From the NCBI GenBank assembly GCA_027382625.1, contig JAJKFJ010022172.1, positions 141,759-205,758 of the forward strand: a DNA stretch of 64,000 bases, read 5' to 3'. Source of the stretch: Tetmemena sp. SeJ-2015. Its lineage: Eukaryota; Ciliophora; Spirotrichea; Sporadotrichida; Oxytrichidae. Numbering within the stretch: position 1 is the first letter of the stretch; every line of letters begins with the position of its first letter. This document shows positions 1 through 13,403 of this stretch, in pieces. Position numbers and translations under genes: made by a program. The notes beneath the pieces were generated by a model. It saw nothing but the letters and a program-made list of their open reading frames with translations, had not been told where the DNA came from and did no database searches.

Positions 1-1395
1 AAAAACTACGTCGCACGTGCGCTAGTGTCTCAATTCAAGAGGGTTTCCATTTTTCTTGTGCATGCGTCTGAACATCAACAAGGTTTTATGTGACTTGTTG
101 ATGTAGTCATACTTCTCACGCAAAAAGGCAGGATGTACATCAATACTCTTGGAAGCATCGACCTCTATAACTCAGTTTAGATTTAATAGGCCTCGGAAGT
201 TTTATGAGGTGCATTTATTATATATAATAAGAAAAAAACATCATGACTTACCAGCTCTCTTGGTTTAATCAAGAGTTACCCAGCAAACATTTTCGACATA
301 GAACAGACTTTGAGATTCGAAGAACTTAATGATGGGAAGGATGATTTCCTTTTCTACCCACACAAAGACTAATCCATCTATCATAAGATCTTTGGAGAAG
401 TTCAGTTTCTTAAAATCTTCGACGGTGACTCCTTTGGACTTTCCGCTCTTATCAGGTTTTGTTGACCAGTTTGGGTTGATCAGAATGGCTTCCACATTCT
501 TTGCATATTTGTCAAAATTAGTTTTGGCCACCCCCTCTTTCGGGTTTACAACTTAAGCTAACCCCTTAGCTATGAGGTCATCTGGCTGTGCTTTAGCCTT
601 CCCATTTGAGGCTGCAGTACCATTCTTAGTATCACCTTTGGTAGCAGCAGTCTCTAATTTAAGGGTTTTATAATAATTAATAGCTTACCGCGCTTATTTA
701 ACTGGAGGAAAGATGAGAGAGATGTTTGAGTAGTTGTCGAGCCACTCGATTACGATTTCTTGATTGGACCATTCGCTGATGATGCAGCCTCTTTATTTTC
801 TTTCCATGGGATGATCAAGTCGAAGATACTCACACCATCCAACACCTTGCGGATGTCTGGCTTGGTTCCCTTTGTTTGCCCGCCAATATTTTCATAGTTA
901 TTAAACCTGCCTCCCTTTTTTACCTTAAGCTTTCTCTTGAGTTCTCTTTTCTTAGTTTTCTTTTGATTTCTACATTGGTGATTAAGTTGAATTGTAAAGG
1001 ATTAGCGAATTGCGCGACTCACCTGGGCTCAAAGTCCTCATCTTCAGAGTACCCCTCTGGACTATACATCCTCTTGTAATCGGTCACAGTCCTGACGCGC
1101 TTGCTTCTCCCGTTTGCTTATTAAATAGATCCATTGTTTCCCTCCTATTTTAATGAGTTTAATGAGAATCAAGGGAGATTAATTTTACTACATTCATCAT
1201 TGATGATTGCTAAGATCCACTCTCATCATCATCCTTCGTGACTTGATCTTCTTTCGCAACAATAAAACTATCCAACTTGGAATTTTTTCCCACCTTTCTC
1301 AAAATGGAAAAATAATTATACACATAGGCCTTTCTCTCGCGTAATGACGTGAGTTTTCTTTTGCCAAGACTCTTTGCTGGAACTTTGGTATGCAT
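1..1395 (-). CDS. MT-A70 family methyltransferase-like protein (MTA9-like), C-terminus beyond window
   Basis: The MT-A70 family comprises adenine-N6 methyltransferases and their inactive partner subunits. Reading from ATG 1395 through at least four GT..AG introns gives a basic, Lys-rich N-terminal region, then VLDGVSIFDLII, then an IEWLDNYSNISLIFPPVK-type segment, then NPNW, then GLVFVWVEKE, and near the left edge LELRHQRT followed by DVVF. These are successive conserved blocks of the family. The catalytic DPPW motif is replaced by NPNW, as in non-catalytic partners such as METTL14 or ciliate MTA9, so I infer a structural subunit. One frame break at about 791-801 lies beside an A run; adding a single A restores the family reading, so it is probably a consensus error. 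The C-terminus is cut by the window edge. Family assignment is firm; subunit identity is inferred. Confidence 0.75.
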
Positions 1396-2328
1396 GCTTC
1401 AATTAATCTATTGTGATAAAGATAATCTTAAAACAAGATTTGATAATATGTTTGTGAGTGCGCGAATAGTGAAGTGATGTTAAATTAATCAATGAGATAA
1501 CGGAGAGGTAGTAGTATCTGATTCAAAATCAAAATTAAATTTATATTTTCACTTTTTGATAACAATAACTTCTGATGAGGATTTTAAGCAGAGTTATTTT
1601 TATAAATCTTGTTATTTTTTCACTTATTAAAATAAGCCTGATAATTTAAGTCTACTTATAAAGTTGTATAGAGCCTATAATTGAATCGTTGATCATAGTA
1701 TTATGGTTTAGAATTTAGTTAAAATAGATTTTAAATTAAATTAATTAAAGAGTAGTAGAGTTGTTATGCTTATTAAATTATACTTATTTGCTCAATGATG
1801 TCTCCCTTGATTGCTAGCCAAACTAAATAAGTTAGGGGTAGCTTCGTATTTAATTTAATGCTCTTTTTTAGTTAAATATGGTAAATGTAATAAACATCTT
1901 TAGTTTTATCTGTAAGACATGTATATAATCAACTTTTATCCTTTACTGCTGCCATAAACATAAGATTATATATTCTATGCTAATTCAAATATAATCATAG
2001 CTAATTAAAATTAAAAAATGTTCAAATGGTTTTATCTTTTTTATTAAAAAATGAAATTTAATTCAATTATTCGTTAAACTCCCAACTATATAATTTTTTT
2101 GCAATAACTTTAACGAGAAGCTAATGAAGTCGGAAAAAGGTAAATAAAGTTCACACAAAAATAACTTATTTCTCAAATTTAGTTTTTTTAAATCAAATTT
2201 TAGACAAAAAGAGACAGAGGCATAACAAAAAGCCGATAAAACAAAGATGCCATCAATTTAGAAATTTATTTTTACTGCCTTGACTATATAACTCAAAAAG
2301 AAAAGAAGGATCGACTAAAAGCAGAGAA
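1396..2328. other. AT-rich intergenic region between two divergent genes
   Basis: About 0.93 kb of strongly AT-rich sequence between the 5' ends of the MT-A70 gene (minus) and the P4-ATPase gene (plus). It must hold both promoters. A possible upstream exon of the flippase gene could lie near 2050-2300: a small ORF starting at 2051, with a donor-like site near 2140 and an acceptor-like site near 2205. I could not join it to the conserved part with confidence. Confidence 0.4.
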
Positions 2329-5300
2329 AATGAAAACTCTTCGAAAGATTATACCATTTATATACATAGCTTTACTTTTAAAGATTATCATAGATGAGAA
2401 GCACGATAACAAGGTAGTTGATAAAAAGAGATAAGATCCGTTTATCACTAACGAAATTTAGACCACTAAGTATAATTTGTAAGCCTGATAAGTTTATCAA
2501 TATTCCTTCATAGATTGACTTTCTTCCCAAAGAGTATTATGGCTTAGTTTGTGAGAGTGAGCAACATTTACTTTCTGGTTTCTACAGTTCTGTGCTCCAT
2601 CCCATAGTTCTCTCCTTTGCCCGGATATACCATGTTAGCTCCTCTTGGTCTGGTTTTAGGCATAAGTCTTTTAAGGGAGGCATTTGAGGATTATGTAAGG
2701 ATATTAGAGGAGGAAGGGAGACTTTAGATATCTTTATTCCTTAAACAATAATTCCTATTTAAAGCATTTTAAAATTCTCGAGTTAAAAAAACGATTTGTA
2801 TAAGGACGATATAAGATACATATAGAGAAAGCTAAACCTGAAAATGGCCTGCCACTTCTTTTCACCTTATTTTTTTAACTTTTGACTCCCTTCTATTTCC
2901 ATATAAATTTTTTGCTATAATATAGTGGTCCTCGTCTAATTATGATTTTAGAAAAGAAGAGTCAATGATAAGGTAACTAATAATAAAACTTGTAGAGTTT
3001 TCGATAGAAATTTGGCCCTCGCTCTAGAGGATCAATTCATAAATGTCGAAAGCAACCATAATCAAATTCAATCCTAAAATTTTCAGATATAAGAAAACAA
3101 TGAATCTGAGAATCCAAAATTGGAAGAAAATTAGAGGGATATACTTGGTTAAACTAACGCAAAGCTTGGAGATACACAATAAAATTTGTGTTAGTAGGAT
3201 AAAACTAGTTACTCCGATATTTTGGGGAAATAAATGACGTGTTTCAAAGATACAAAATGGGCCGATGTTAGTTGTGGAGATTTAGTCTACCTTACAGATG
3301 GGGAGTATTTCCCAGGAGATGTAGCACTCCTATTAAGCTCTTCAATCAATGGTGAGTGCTTTGTGTAGACTGCATCTCTCGATGGAGAGAGAGCCCTCAA
3401 GCATAAGTAATGCCTCGCACCAGTTCAGCACTCAATATAAAAGAAGGGTCTTAATAAATTTTCCGCCTAAGTTCTTAAAATCTATCATAAATTATTTTCA
3501 CACTCAGCAACCGACCAAGAATTTGTATGAGTTTAGTGGATTTATAGAAAGTGAATAGTTTCCTCAGTTTGGAACGGTTTCCGTAGGAATCGAATCTAAG
3601 AGGAGATCAGCCCGCCTAGACAGCAAGCAACTCGGATTAAGAGGATCCAACTTATCAAATACCGAATGGGTAATAGGAGTAGTGGTTTATACTGGAAATG
3701 ATACCAAACTGATGTTAAACTCAGGAGAGCCAAGATATAAATAGTCTAGGATAGAAAAGACGGTAAATATTATTTGCGTCTATCTAATTATCTTGCAAGC
3801 ATGCCTCTGTCTTATATTGCTGAGAATTTATAGAATAAATTTTTAATTATTAAAATCATTTCTTCCGTTAAACCTTTCTTTTGTTAAAGTTCTCAATTCA
3901 AAGATATTTTACTTCTGTTGTAAAGATAAAAATAAGACTAAGAAAGTATAGTAACTTATTTTCAAAATAAGCATTGCTTAGAACAATAAAAAATATATGT
4001 ATCGAACAAAGTTTTAATCATGGTGAGAAGATTATTTGCATCTATAAAGCTATAGTTTCAATTTTTTAGATTAATTATGCTATTTAATATATTTCTCAGG
4101 TATCATGAGTATTTTCTCCGGCTTCTTTACTTCGAATAATTCTCAGATGGTTAGCGGAAGCTCTACAAGAAAGGCAGACTACCTGTTTTATTAAGAAATT
4201 AGCTCCTCAAAGGGGGACAATACCTCTCTTATTATTTTTTCTTAGTCCCGCTCTTGAAGGTGTATCAACCTTCGGAAAGTATTACATTCTACTCAACACA
4301 ATTATTCCTATAAGTTTGGTGGTCTCTATCGAATTAGTGAAGTTCATGCAGACCCCTTTCTTCTCATGGGACTTGGAAATGTACTGCAGCGCTTCTATGA
4401 AGCCCTGCACACCTATAAGTATGACTCTGCATGAGGAGTTGGCTTCTGTGAAATACGTTTTTGCGGATAAGACTGGGACACTGACTTCTAACTAGATGGA
4501 GTTTAAGGCCTGCTCAATTGGATCGGTGTGTTATGATGAGGATTATAAAGAAGAAGACTACGAGTATGTATTGAGGAAAGGAATATTTAGGAGGACACCT
4601 TAAACTTAAACTCATTAAGGCAACTTGAAGAGAGCAAAGAGCACCTCATTGACCATCAAGACATAGATCTAGATCTTGAATTTGGAGAAGGACTTCAAAA
4701 GAAAGATGATCCCAAAGGCTAAGCCAAAAAAGTGCCAGAAAATGCAGACCCCATATTGATTATTAAGGATTTACTGGTCGTAAATAAGTTCTTCCTCAAT
4801 GAAGAGATTAACTTTGGCAACTCATACTCTGGCAAGGAAATTATAAAGCTGCATTCTCAAAATGACTTCTTAAACTATTTCTGGCTGTGTGTGGTACTCT
4901 GTCATGATGTTATAATCATGAAGGATTAAAAAACTGGCTTGCTTCATTATCAAGGAACATCTCCAGATGAAATAACTCTTCTAGAAGCTGCTAGGTCTAT
5001 TGGGTATTCATTATCATTTAATATATATATGTGGTATGAGTTTGTTGATAGGACTTCAAGTTCAATAAAAATAAAGATTTTTGGTCGAGAAATAACCTAC
5101 AATCTTCTCTAGAAGCTAGAATTCAACAGCGATAGAAAAAAGATGACAGTCATTATTCAAGATTAAACTACGCAAAATGTCATCCTGTTCACTAAAGGAG
5201 CAGACTTAGCTATTTTAGAAAGACTATGTGATAAAATAGAGCAGCCTTTCCTTGAAGCTACTTAGGAGGATCTTATTAAGTTTTGCACCAAGGGTCTAAG

Positions 5301-8250
5301 AACTTTATGCCTAGGCATGAGGGTTATTGATGGAGAGTACTATGAGGAATGGGCCACAAAATATGAGAACTCGCAATTAGAGAATATAAAACTAGGAGCC
5401 GATAAATACAAAATTGAAGGACAAAACGTAGAGAATATGGCAGAGAGACTTGAATATGAAATCGAGAATCAACTCTTCTTACTAGGAGCTACAGCTCTTG
5501 AAGATAAACTCCAAGATGGAGTACCCGAAGTTATAGATGATTTGCATCAAGCTGGAATAAAAGTGTGGATGCTAACTGGTGATAAACTTGAGACAGCAGA
5601 AAATATAGGGTTCTCTTCGAAGATGTTCAATGAAAAGATGTTTATCTTTAAGCTATAGACTAACTCCAAAACTTCTACGAGATCAAGGCTATTTGATATT
5701 GAGGCTAAAATGCTATAAATAGAGAAATAGCATTCAACTCCAGTGATAGGAACTCAATTCATTCTCAATCCAAATCCTCAACAGGCTTAGAATTTAAGAT
5801 AATCAGTTTTCAGCAATCCAGATAGCCTAAACAATACTCACTCGTATGAAGTAAGGAATATAATCAATGCTCTTGAAGAATTTAAGCATGAGTCAAGACA
5901 TTCCGAGCATACACTTCCCGAATCCTGGGCTCGAAGACCCACTCTTAGAAGAAAGATAAGAAAGAGACTTGAAGAGATGATTCCAGATAAAACTCTAATT
6001 GCTCAATAATTACTAAGAGAGCATCAAATCTTTAATCAGTACTAGGGAGGCATGAATAAATTTATACCCAACTCTTTTGACATGAACATGAACTAATACC
6101 TCATCAATTAAAGCAATATTTACAGATCAGCTTAGTCAGCATCAAGACTCGGATTAGTTAAAGGTCTTGATTATGTTGATAATGAAGATGATTTTGCAAT
6201 TCTAGTAGAAGGCTAAAGTCTCCAACTGATAATGGATTCAAAGAAAATGACAAAGAGGTTCCTAGCTATTCTAGGGAAGTGTAAGGCTGTTGTAGTCTGT
6301 AGAGCTTCTCCAAGTCAAAAAGGACTCGTTGTCAAAATGATTCAAGAAAGTGAACCAGAAGTAGTCACTCTATCGATTGGAGATGGTGCAAATGACGTAA
6401 ATATGATTCAAAAAGCCCATATTGGAGTTGGTATTTATGGTAAAGAGGGTTATTAAGCAGCTAGTAGTTCTGATTATGCTATTGGCTAGTTTAAATTTTT
6501 GAGAAGACTACTTTTCGTCCACGGAAGATGGAGCGGTATAAGACTCAGCTTTTTCATGCTTTTCTTCTTCCACAAGAATATCATATTTACCTTGCCATAA
6601 TTTTGGTTTGGGTGGTATAATGGATTTTCTGGATAGACATTCTATGACGACAACTATCTGACAGTCTTTAATACAATAGCTACCTCAATTGCTCCTATGG
6701 CCTTTGCCGTACTAGAACAAGATCTTAATCCTAATGATGAAAGACTCAAAGAGGTTATAAATTTGTTCTACCCGCAGTTGTACAGAGAAGCCTAACAAAC
6801 TTCCCTCTTTTCAAAGTACAAATTCTTCGCAATTACTTGTATAAGCGTCGGGTAGTCAATTTTAATATTTGGAGCGCCGGTCATTCAAGCTTAAAATCTT
6901 AAAATGAGTAATATGCATAAATTTGATCTGATATATAAGGATGGAAGGGACGGAGATCTCTGGGCTGCGGGAACTCAAGCCTACTTCGCTGTTGTTTTCA
7001 TTCATTACCTTATGATCCTTCCAGTGACCAGTAATTGGACTTGGGCTTTGACTATACTCTACATAATTTCTTTCATGGTTTTTATCCCCATATTTGTGGT
7101 ACCTTACAACTATCTACCCAACAACATGATTTAGTACCGCTTATGGGAGATCGCTTTCACCGATATTAATTTCTGGCTGACTCAACTCTTGATCTTATCT
7201 TGCTCCGTTGCTCCTATAAAATTCTATTTTTGGGCTTAGTCTTAACTCTTCCCCTCTCTCAAAAATCTTTTAGTCATTTCACATGACTCTTTTTTTAAAT
7301 CTTTTGCTTTCTAAGAAACTTAACACCGATAAGCTACTTAAGCAAGCAGATCCTAAGAAAGCAAAGCTCTCTCATGAATTGATGAAAATCAAACAGTAAG
7401 AAAAACTGCAAAAATGGCAATAGGACTATCAGAACTTTGAACAGATTTAGCATACAACTTTTTCTTGTTTTTTCTATGATATAGTTAACAGTTTGAAAAT
7501 AATGTTTCGAGATAGGAAAACTAAGCTGAAGCAGGACCATTTGATGAGCTTTAAAAGGAATCTCACACTAATCTCCCTCTAGATTTCGACTCCCCCTAAA
7601 ATTAGAGCTTCTCTAGAAAGGGTCTCTCTCCTCACAGACACCATACACTTGTAGGAGGCTTCAAAGAGTTCAAGTAGGGCAACGATGCTCGTCTTAAACT
7701 GAGAAGGTTGAGAAGTGAAAACCAGCATGAATAGGGATCCCATAACTTTAAGGGAATAGCCTTCGAAGGGGAAGAAGATGATGAGATAGAGGGCAACTTC
7801 AATCTAGAATTTGACGATAAAAATATCAACTTATCACTACAAGAAGAAGAAGTCAAAATAGATGATAGATTCGACCAAAGAATGAGGTTCGAAGAATTCC
7901 ATCCCACACATACTGCTCAGATTTCATAGTTCAAACTTAGGGAAGATAGCTCCGAGAACTTAGAACTTGAAACGCAGAATTCAGAGTCCAAAAATCTACT
8001 TTAAATAACTTGTTTTAATAAGATACTTAGTTTTAATCTTCAAGGGTAGTATGAGACTCTCTAAAAATTCTACAATAAGAAATCTGATGAAAAGCTAAGA
8101 CGACAAAGTTTGCTTAAAAAGTAAGGTAGTGGCACTAACCTTCTAATAAGTAGCTAGAGGTATCACTAAAAGGAATCCTTATAGCTTAACTAGGAGAACT
8201 TAAGAAGCATGAGCTTTATTAAGCATAGATAAAGCACCTTCAATAACTGA
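2329..8250 (+). CDS. P4-type ATPase, phospholipid flippase
   Basis: P4-ATPases move aminophospholipids to the cytosolic leaflet. After intron removal the conserved order is complete. [33 protein letters not shown] and [15 protein letters not shown] form the N-terminus and TM1-2. CGDLVYL and ASLDGE form the actuator domain. [11 protein letters not shown] (the proline-bearing TM4) is followed by [14 protein letters not shown], whose phosphorylated Asp is at 4466. KGAD, LTGDK and GDGANDV (near 6379) complete the P domain, and the C-terminal membrane segments follow. Introns read from the frame lie at 2479-2513 (35 nt), 2695-2951 (257 nt), 3407-3428 (22 nt) and 4568-4590 (23 nt); another falls near 7395-7487. 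Removing the 22-nt intron gives the family-typical spacing to the next conserved block. A charged, Gln/Ser-rich cytosolic tail ends at TGA 8248-8250. ATG 2329 is the best start in frame, but an upstream exon is possible. Confidence 0.92.
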
Positions 8251-8328
8251 ACATATATCCAAATTAACTTTGTATTTCTTTTAAACTTGCAAACTTCCAT
8301 TGAAATATTTTGATCGTCTTTATATCTT

Positions 8329-9439
8329 TCATAAGTTTTGAGAAAAATCAATATTCATAAACACAATTTAGTTATCTTGAAAAACTGCTATCTTCTTGGG
8401 ATCAAAAGCCCTTAAACTTTCAAAATCGATTACACCTGATTTATCTCTATAAAAGACAAAAGACTCTGAAGGCTCCTATTTTGCAGAGAAGTCTTCTTTA
8501 TCTTTGAAAATATCGAACTCTATGAATCTCTTATTATCTCTCTGTGAGATTTTTCTCTAATTTAAATTATTCTCATCATACTTCATCCTCTTGCTCTAAC
8601 AACTTATTTGCTCTAAATGCTGAAGACTTTTATCTTCAAAATTTTATTCCTTAGCTTTGTCTATTTTCTTAATGAGATTATTTAAGAAAACATATTAAAT
8701 AAAAAAACAAATCCATTGGTATGAGATCTTCAACTATTGTGCTTCTCCATAAAAATTTGCCCTCTTTTCTTAGATTGCTATAAAGTTGATAAACATCTCG
8801 ATCTACATCTTCCTGCTCAATTAAACTTTTGGCATATTCAAACATCTTCTATCTCTCGAAATTCTCCTCTGCTGCCTCATTGATATCGATAACTTTTAAA
8901 GCATTCATGATCACTTGCTCAAGAATTAAGTCACTTTTCTGACAAAGATACAACATCTCCTCTGGGTATAAATAGAGATTGCCCTTATAAAAGAGACCGT
9001 AGTTCTCTCTAATTTTCAGATTCTTAGGCTTCTCTATCTCAAATAGATCTAGCTCTTCAATAAAACCAGCCACTTCGAAATCTTTGATTTACTCTTAGAC
9101 CATCTTAAAGTATTCCTTCTTAAGAATTTGATCATCTTAAATTCTCATAACCCCTTCTTCTTTAAATTTTTAACTTTCAATGAAGTTGAGTGTGATTTTC
9201 TTAAGCTATTGAATGAAGTTGGAGAGCTTCCTGATTTTGATGAACTAATTTTTGTTTATCTCTGCTTTGACCTGATTTAGCTTTTGCTTTTACTATTCTT
9301 GGGCTTCTCTAAAAAAGAATTAAAAATAAGTACAATGCATAACTTACTCTTCATTTCTGTATTCTAAAACCTTTTCATTATTGTACTCAGCTCCTTTCTT
9401 TCTTCTTTATTAAGACTTCTGATTTTATCCTCCTTCCAT
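8329..9439 (-). CDS. TSEN54: TSEN54-like tRNA-splicing endonuclease subunit
   Basis: The tRNA-splicing endonuclease removes introns from pre-tRNAs; Sen54/TSEN54 is a structural subunit. From ATG 9439 the protein has a Gln/Lys-rich coiled N-terminus, an intron with donor GTAAGTT and acceptor TTTTTTAG, and then the core: GLFYKGNLYLYPEEMLYLC, which matches the TSEN54 segment 'lyL.pEEalyL', and DVYQLYSNLRKEGKFLWRS, which matches the family's 'vYkyLkr.GYvv.R' block. A second intron near 8690-8740 leads to the exon FVFYRDKSGVIDFESLRAFD and the end at TGA 8329. The length, about 330 residues, is compatible. Its end lies only 79 bp from the convergent flippase gene. The assignment rests on remembered family pattern rather than a search. 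Confidence 0.6.
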
Positions 9440-9667
9440 CTCTTATTATAATTATACTATCATCTTTATTTAATCTGATCGGATTTAAATTCCCTCAAGA
9501 TAAAAAATAGGATATCTGAATTTGAAAAATGAATAAGTAATCGCGTAATGACATCAATAACTTGAATTTGAATGTGAGGATTAATTCAAGAGAGCAATAT
9601 AAGGGTTGATGATAGCAAAGAGCGAACGAGGTGTGATCATAAATAAATTGAACTTTAAATTATTAAA
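9440..9667. promoter_or_regulatory. Bidirectional promoter region between TSEN54-like and USP genes
   Basis: A 228-bp AT-rich stretch separates two divergent start codons (9439 minus, 9668 plus), so it must serve as a shared promoter region. I see no specific operator or repeat in it. Confidence 0.45.
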
Positions 9668-12362
9668 ATGAATAGTAGCTCAAGAGCCTCATCCACTAAG
9701 TAAACAAGGCTCTCCCTTCAATAGCATCCACTTTTTCATTGTGATTAATTTCATTTTAATAGCAAAGTTTTTACAAAAACTAGAGTTAGAGCTCCTAGCA
9801 GGTGGGGACTATCATTAACGATCAGATAACTGATGCGGAGCTCGATGGGCTCTCGGCTGAATTCAAAAATAGGCCTAAATCCTATAGTTAAAAAGTAAGT
9901 TAAGGATTCACATTTGGAAAAGGGTATTGATGCATCAACACTACTCTGGTGGAAGGGCTTATAATTTAAATTTAATTTAGGTGGTTGGATCCGTAGCCCA
10001 AAACTTCATTAAAATACACCCTACTCATCTCAACTCGCATGGCCTCACCCAAGCTTAAGGGTTTTAGGAGCCTCTAGCGCCCGGACTCGCAAACATGGGA
10101 AACACCTGCTTTGCAAATAGTGTCTTGCAGTGTCTTAGCCACACTCCTCATTTTTAAATCCTTGACTTAAAGGATTATTTTCTGATGTACTGTCTAAAAG
10201 GAATGCATTCTCAAAAATGTCAGAACAAGCTTCAGCTTTAAACAGGATCCCTGATGATGCAAAATTAACTGGGGTCACATTCAAGCCAGATATTTTTGAG
10301 GTCTGCCCTTGTGTAGCATCTTCTCAGCATTGATAAGATTTGCACATTTTGCTTGCTGGAGGCCCATTTAAACGATATTTGCGGGGAAAGAGATCGGGGC
10401 ACTAAGTTTGTATATCCGCTCAGTCATGCATTTTTAAACTTTGATTATATATATTAAACTTATGAATCAGTGCTATTGTTCTGATAAAAAAGGTGGCCCA
10501 AGGGTTATTTGAGGTAGGAAGACAAAGTGATGCATCAGAGTTTCTACTTTGTCTCCTCGAAAACCTGATTCAGTCCTCATTCGGATACATGAGCAACGTC
10601 CCTTTCAAGTTATAGAGAGAGACTGTTGTCTCCAGAATATTTTAAGGCATGCTAGAAAGGTAGATTATCTGCTGCTCTTGTACTAATATGACTACCATTG
10701 AAGAGGCATTCCTAGATCTTAGTCTCGTAAGTTTATAAAATCCATCCTAATCAAACCTTGATATAGAACTTGGTCAGCAATCATGGTGATCAGCGAATTA
10801 ACCATACCTAATTATCAAACTAGCCAGTATAACTACTTGATTGTATAAGTATAAATTCATTAGAATCAGCATAGATTCACACATTTTCAAAGTGAGTTCT
10901 TCAAGACAGATACTCTCGATGAACAGAATAAGTATCACTGCCAAAGCTGTGGCCGCCTCAGTAAAGCTCAGACCAGATTTCGCATGAAAAGTTGTAAGTG
11001 TTAACATTCATTACTCATTCTTATAGTGCCAAAGGTGTTGATAGTGCATTTAAAGCGCTTCACTCACTTGGGGACAAAACTTAAGACTCCCCTTGATTTT
11101 CCCGAATACTTCTCTTTCGACTCTGACTACTTACTTGAAAACATAGCTTTCAAGGAATAGTCTCACTAATACAAGCTCTACGCTATTATAGTCCACTAAG
11201 GTTACTCTGCTAATAGAGGCCACTACTATACTTATATAAGACCAACTAATCATTCAGACAGCAATTAGTCCGGCTTAGATGGCTGCGCTGGCTTGGGGAG
11301 CGCAGCATCTGTGGGAGGCAACGGAGGTTGGTATAAATACGATGATGAAAGTGTCAAGTATATAGACAATCTCGACTCCTAACTTTTATCAACTTAAAAG
11401 GCCTACATCCTATTCTACGAGAAGATAGAAATGGATTCTTAAGAATAAGGACTTGGAGCTGCACTTGTTCAGCCGAAGACATAAGGCAAATGGACAAACT
11501 CTAATTCAAGTCCAAACTTTAGTATGCTCATTTTTTAAGAGTTCTATTTAAAAAGATGCCTGATCTATTCAAGAAGAGAAACTTAAATTCAAAGGTGTAA
11601 AATGACGAAATCGAATAGAGTACCTCTCGCAATAAAATTCAGATAGCTTTAACTCCCCAAGCTCAGACACAATTTTCCAGACATAACTCGAGTTAGAGGA
11701 GATATAACATACCTTCTTAAATGCTCTAATACGAAGAGAGCAAACTCGGGTTCTCAGAATTTAATGAAAATCAGGATATTGATATTCAAATTACGGATTC
11801 TTCTAGCCATGAGCAACAGAGAAGGCTCTAAATGATAAACTAGCAATAGAATAATCCCCAGATTCCAGCAAGCAGAAAAAGGGCATAAAAAGGTCAGCCG
11901 AAACAGCAGTCTCTATCTTCTTCAAAACACAACTTATTTATCGGAAATAATATTCCAAATTTTAAGCTTGAAACAACAGTGATTAAGTTTCAACTTTTAG
12001 CAGAGAGTTTTCAGCGGACTGCATCACCAACTATGCCTTCAACTTTCCAGATGAGCTCAGAAAATTACAACACCAGTTCAACTAGAGATGCTCATTAGAC
12101 AAGCAATGGTCTAATGAGTGGATTAGTCGCTGATAGTCCCACTAAAATTTCAATAAACCTAGTCAAGATTTAGAAAGGCCCCAATTCTATTTAAAAGCCG
12201 AAGAAAGCGAATTTACCTGCGGCCTCTTCTCGATATTCTAGTAATAGAAAGGATAAAAAATAGGAGAAAAATCAGGGAGTCCTTCAAATCTAAGACTTTG
12301 ATTGCATTTCAATCATTTATATCCTCTAAACATCTTATGGAGTTTTTATATATTATTTTTGA
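9668..12362 (+). CDS. Ubiquitin-specific protease (USP/UBP, peptidase C19)
   Basis: This deubiquitinase cleaves ubiquitin from proteins through a Cys-His-Asp site. The Cys box GLANMGNTCFANSVLQCL has its nucleophile at 10107-10109. QSDASEFLLCLLENL matches the 'QeDAhEFL' box, a CQSCG zinc-knuckle-like pair follows, then PKVLIVHLKRF, and the His box is GHYYTYIR (His at 11221-11223) followed by WYKYDDESV and AYILFYEK. All catalytic landmarks are present. Introns include 9741-9762 (22 nt) and one starting with GTAAGTT near 9897. After about 11540 comes a Gln/Asn/Ser-rich tail in a frame reached by a short intron near 11530. The first in-frame TGA is 12360-12362, but the tail could splice into the following ORF. 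Family assignment is firm; the 3' end is uncertain. Confidence 0.88.
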
Positions 12363-13132
12363 ATGAACAGTAACTACTTATCTTCAAACTTTCTAAATCA
12401 AAATCTAAGCAGCGTTACCTCTATCTGTATATGTTTAACACCTTTGATTTTACTCTAACAAAAATATAAATGGAGCCTCCACATATTACAACAAGGAACT
12501 AAAGCCGAAGCAGCCAAAGAGAACTTACGGTCATTAAAATTATAAGAATGAACTGGGATATTAGATTGATGATCCAGAACCCCATTTCAATTCAAGTGGA
12601 GGAGGGTTAGGCTTTGTTGAATAAGAGGGCTCTGAGCTTGATTTTGAGCTTGACTTTTAATACTATTTTAAAGCAATAAAACACTGGTCCATATTTTATA
12701 AACTTGCCAATGAAAAATGAAAATGAAGAGTTGAACTAGTTCATGAACTCATAGAGAGAGGATTCTTTGAAGATAGACACTCAGAAGCTAAAGTCTTCAG
12801 CGGCTCAAACTCAAAACTCCAGGAGCAAGTAACACTCAATGGTCTAATTGGAGTAAAAGTCTCTCAAATCTATTAAATCTGCCACTATTTCCACTCTTTC
12901 AGCCAAGCTATAGCGAATCACAGCTCCTGTTAAGTAACCTAAAGTTGTTTTCATCAAGCAATCCAACCCTTCCAATAAGAAGAAATCTAATAAGTTGACT
13001 ATAAGTTCTAAGAATCAGAGGTCTATTTATCAAATTTATACTATCTTTATGACAGATTATATCAAGTCTAAGCAAATACTCTCAGGATAGTAAGATCAAA
13101 GCAACGTTGTCTACACCTCAACCAGAAAATGA
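12363..13132 (+). CDS. Gln/Ser/Lys-rich ORF, either USP 3' exons or a small separate gene
   Basis: Unrecognised. The ATG at 12363 directly follows the USP TGA. The readable pieces are MNSNYLSSNFLNQNL, then a Pro/Lys/Asp segment with a glycine patch (about 12480-12660), then a Ser/Lys/Gln-rich basic stretch ending STRK at TGA 13130-13132. Frame changes between the pieces suggest one or two short introns. It has the low-complexity composition of the USP tail, so it may simply continue that gene. No domain is visible. Confidence 0.4.
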
Positions 13133-13403
13133 AATTATAATCGATTAACTATCTTAGCCTTAAACAAGTTAAGATCAACATTATAACTTTGGGTTTAAAC
13201 TTTGATTAATCTTTGACACTCTTTCAATTCTTTATTTATCATCCTCTGAGTGGAAGGACTTCAGAAATAATTTACTTGGAATAATTATAGACATTAATTT
13301 AGCTCTCATATACAGAGAGATGAAATGTGTATTCTATATGACTGATAACTATATTTTTGAATAGCAGTGGAGGCAATTTATTTGGAATTTGTGTATCAGT
13401 CTA

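Noticed and set aside
3407..4590. Frame breaks in the P4-ATPase suggesting a pseudogene.
   Set aside because: GT..AG introns of 22 and 23 nt restore frame and family-typical spacing, and all catalytic motifs are intact.
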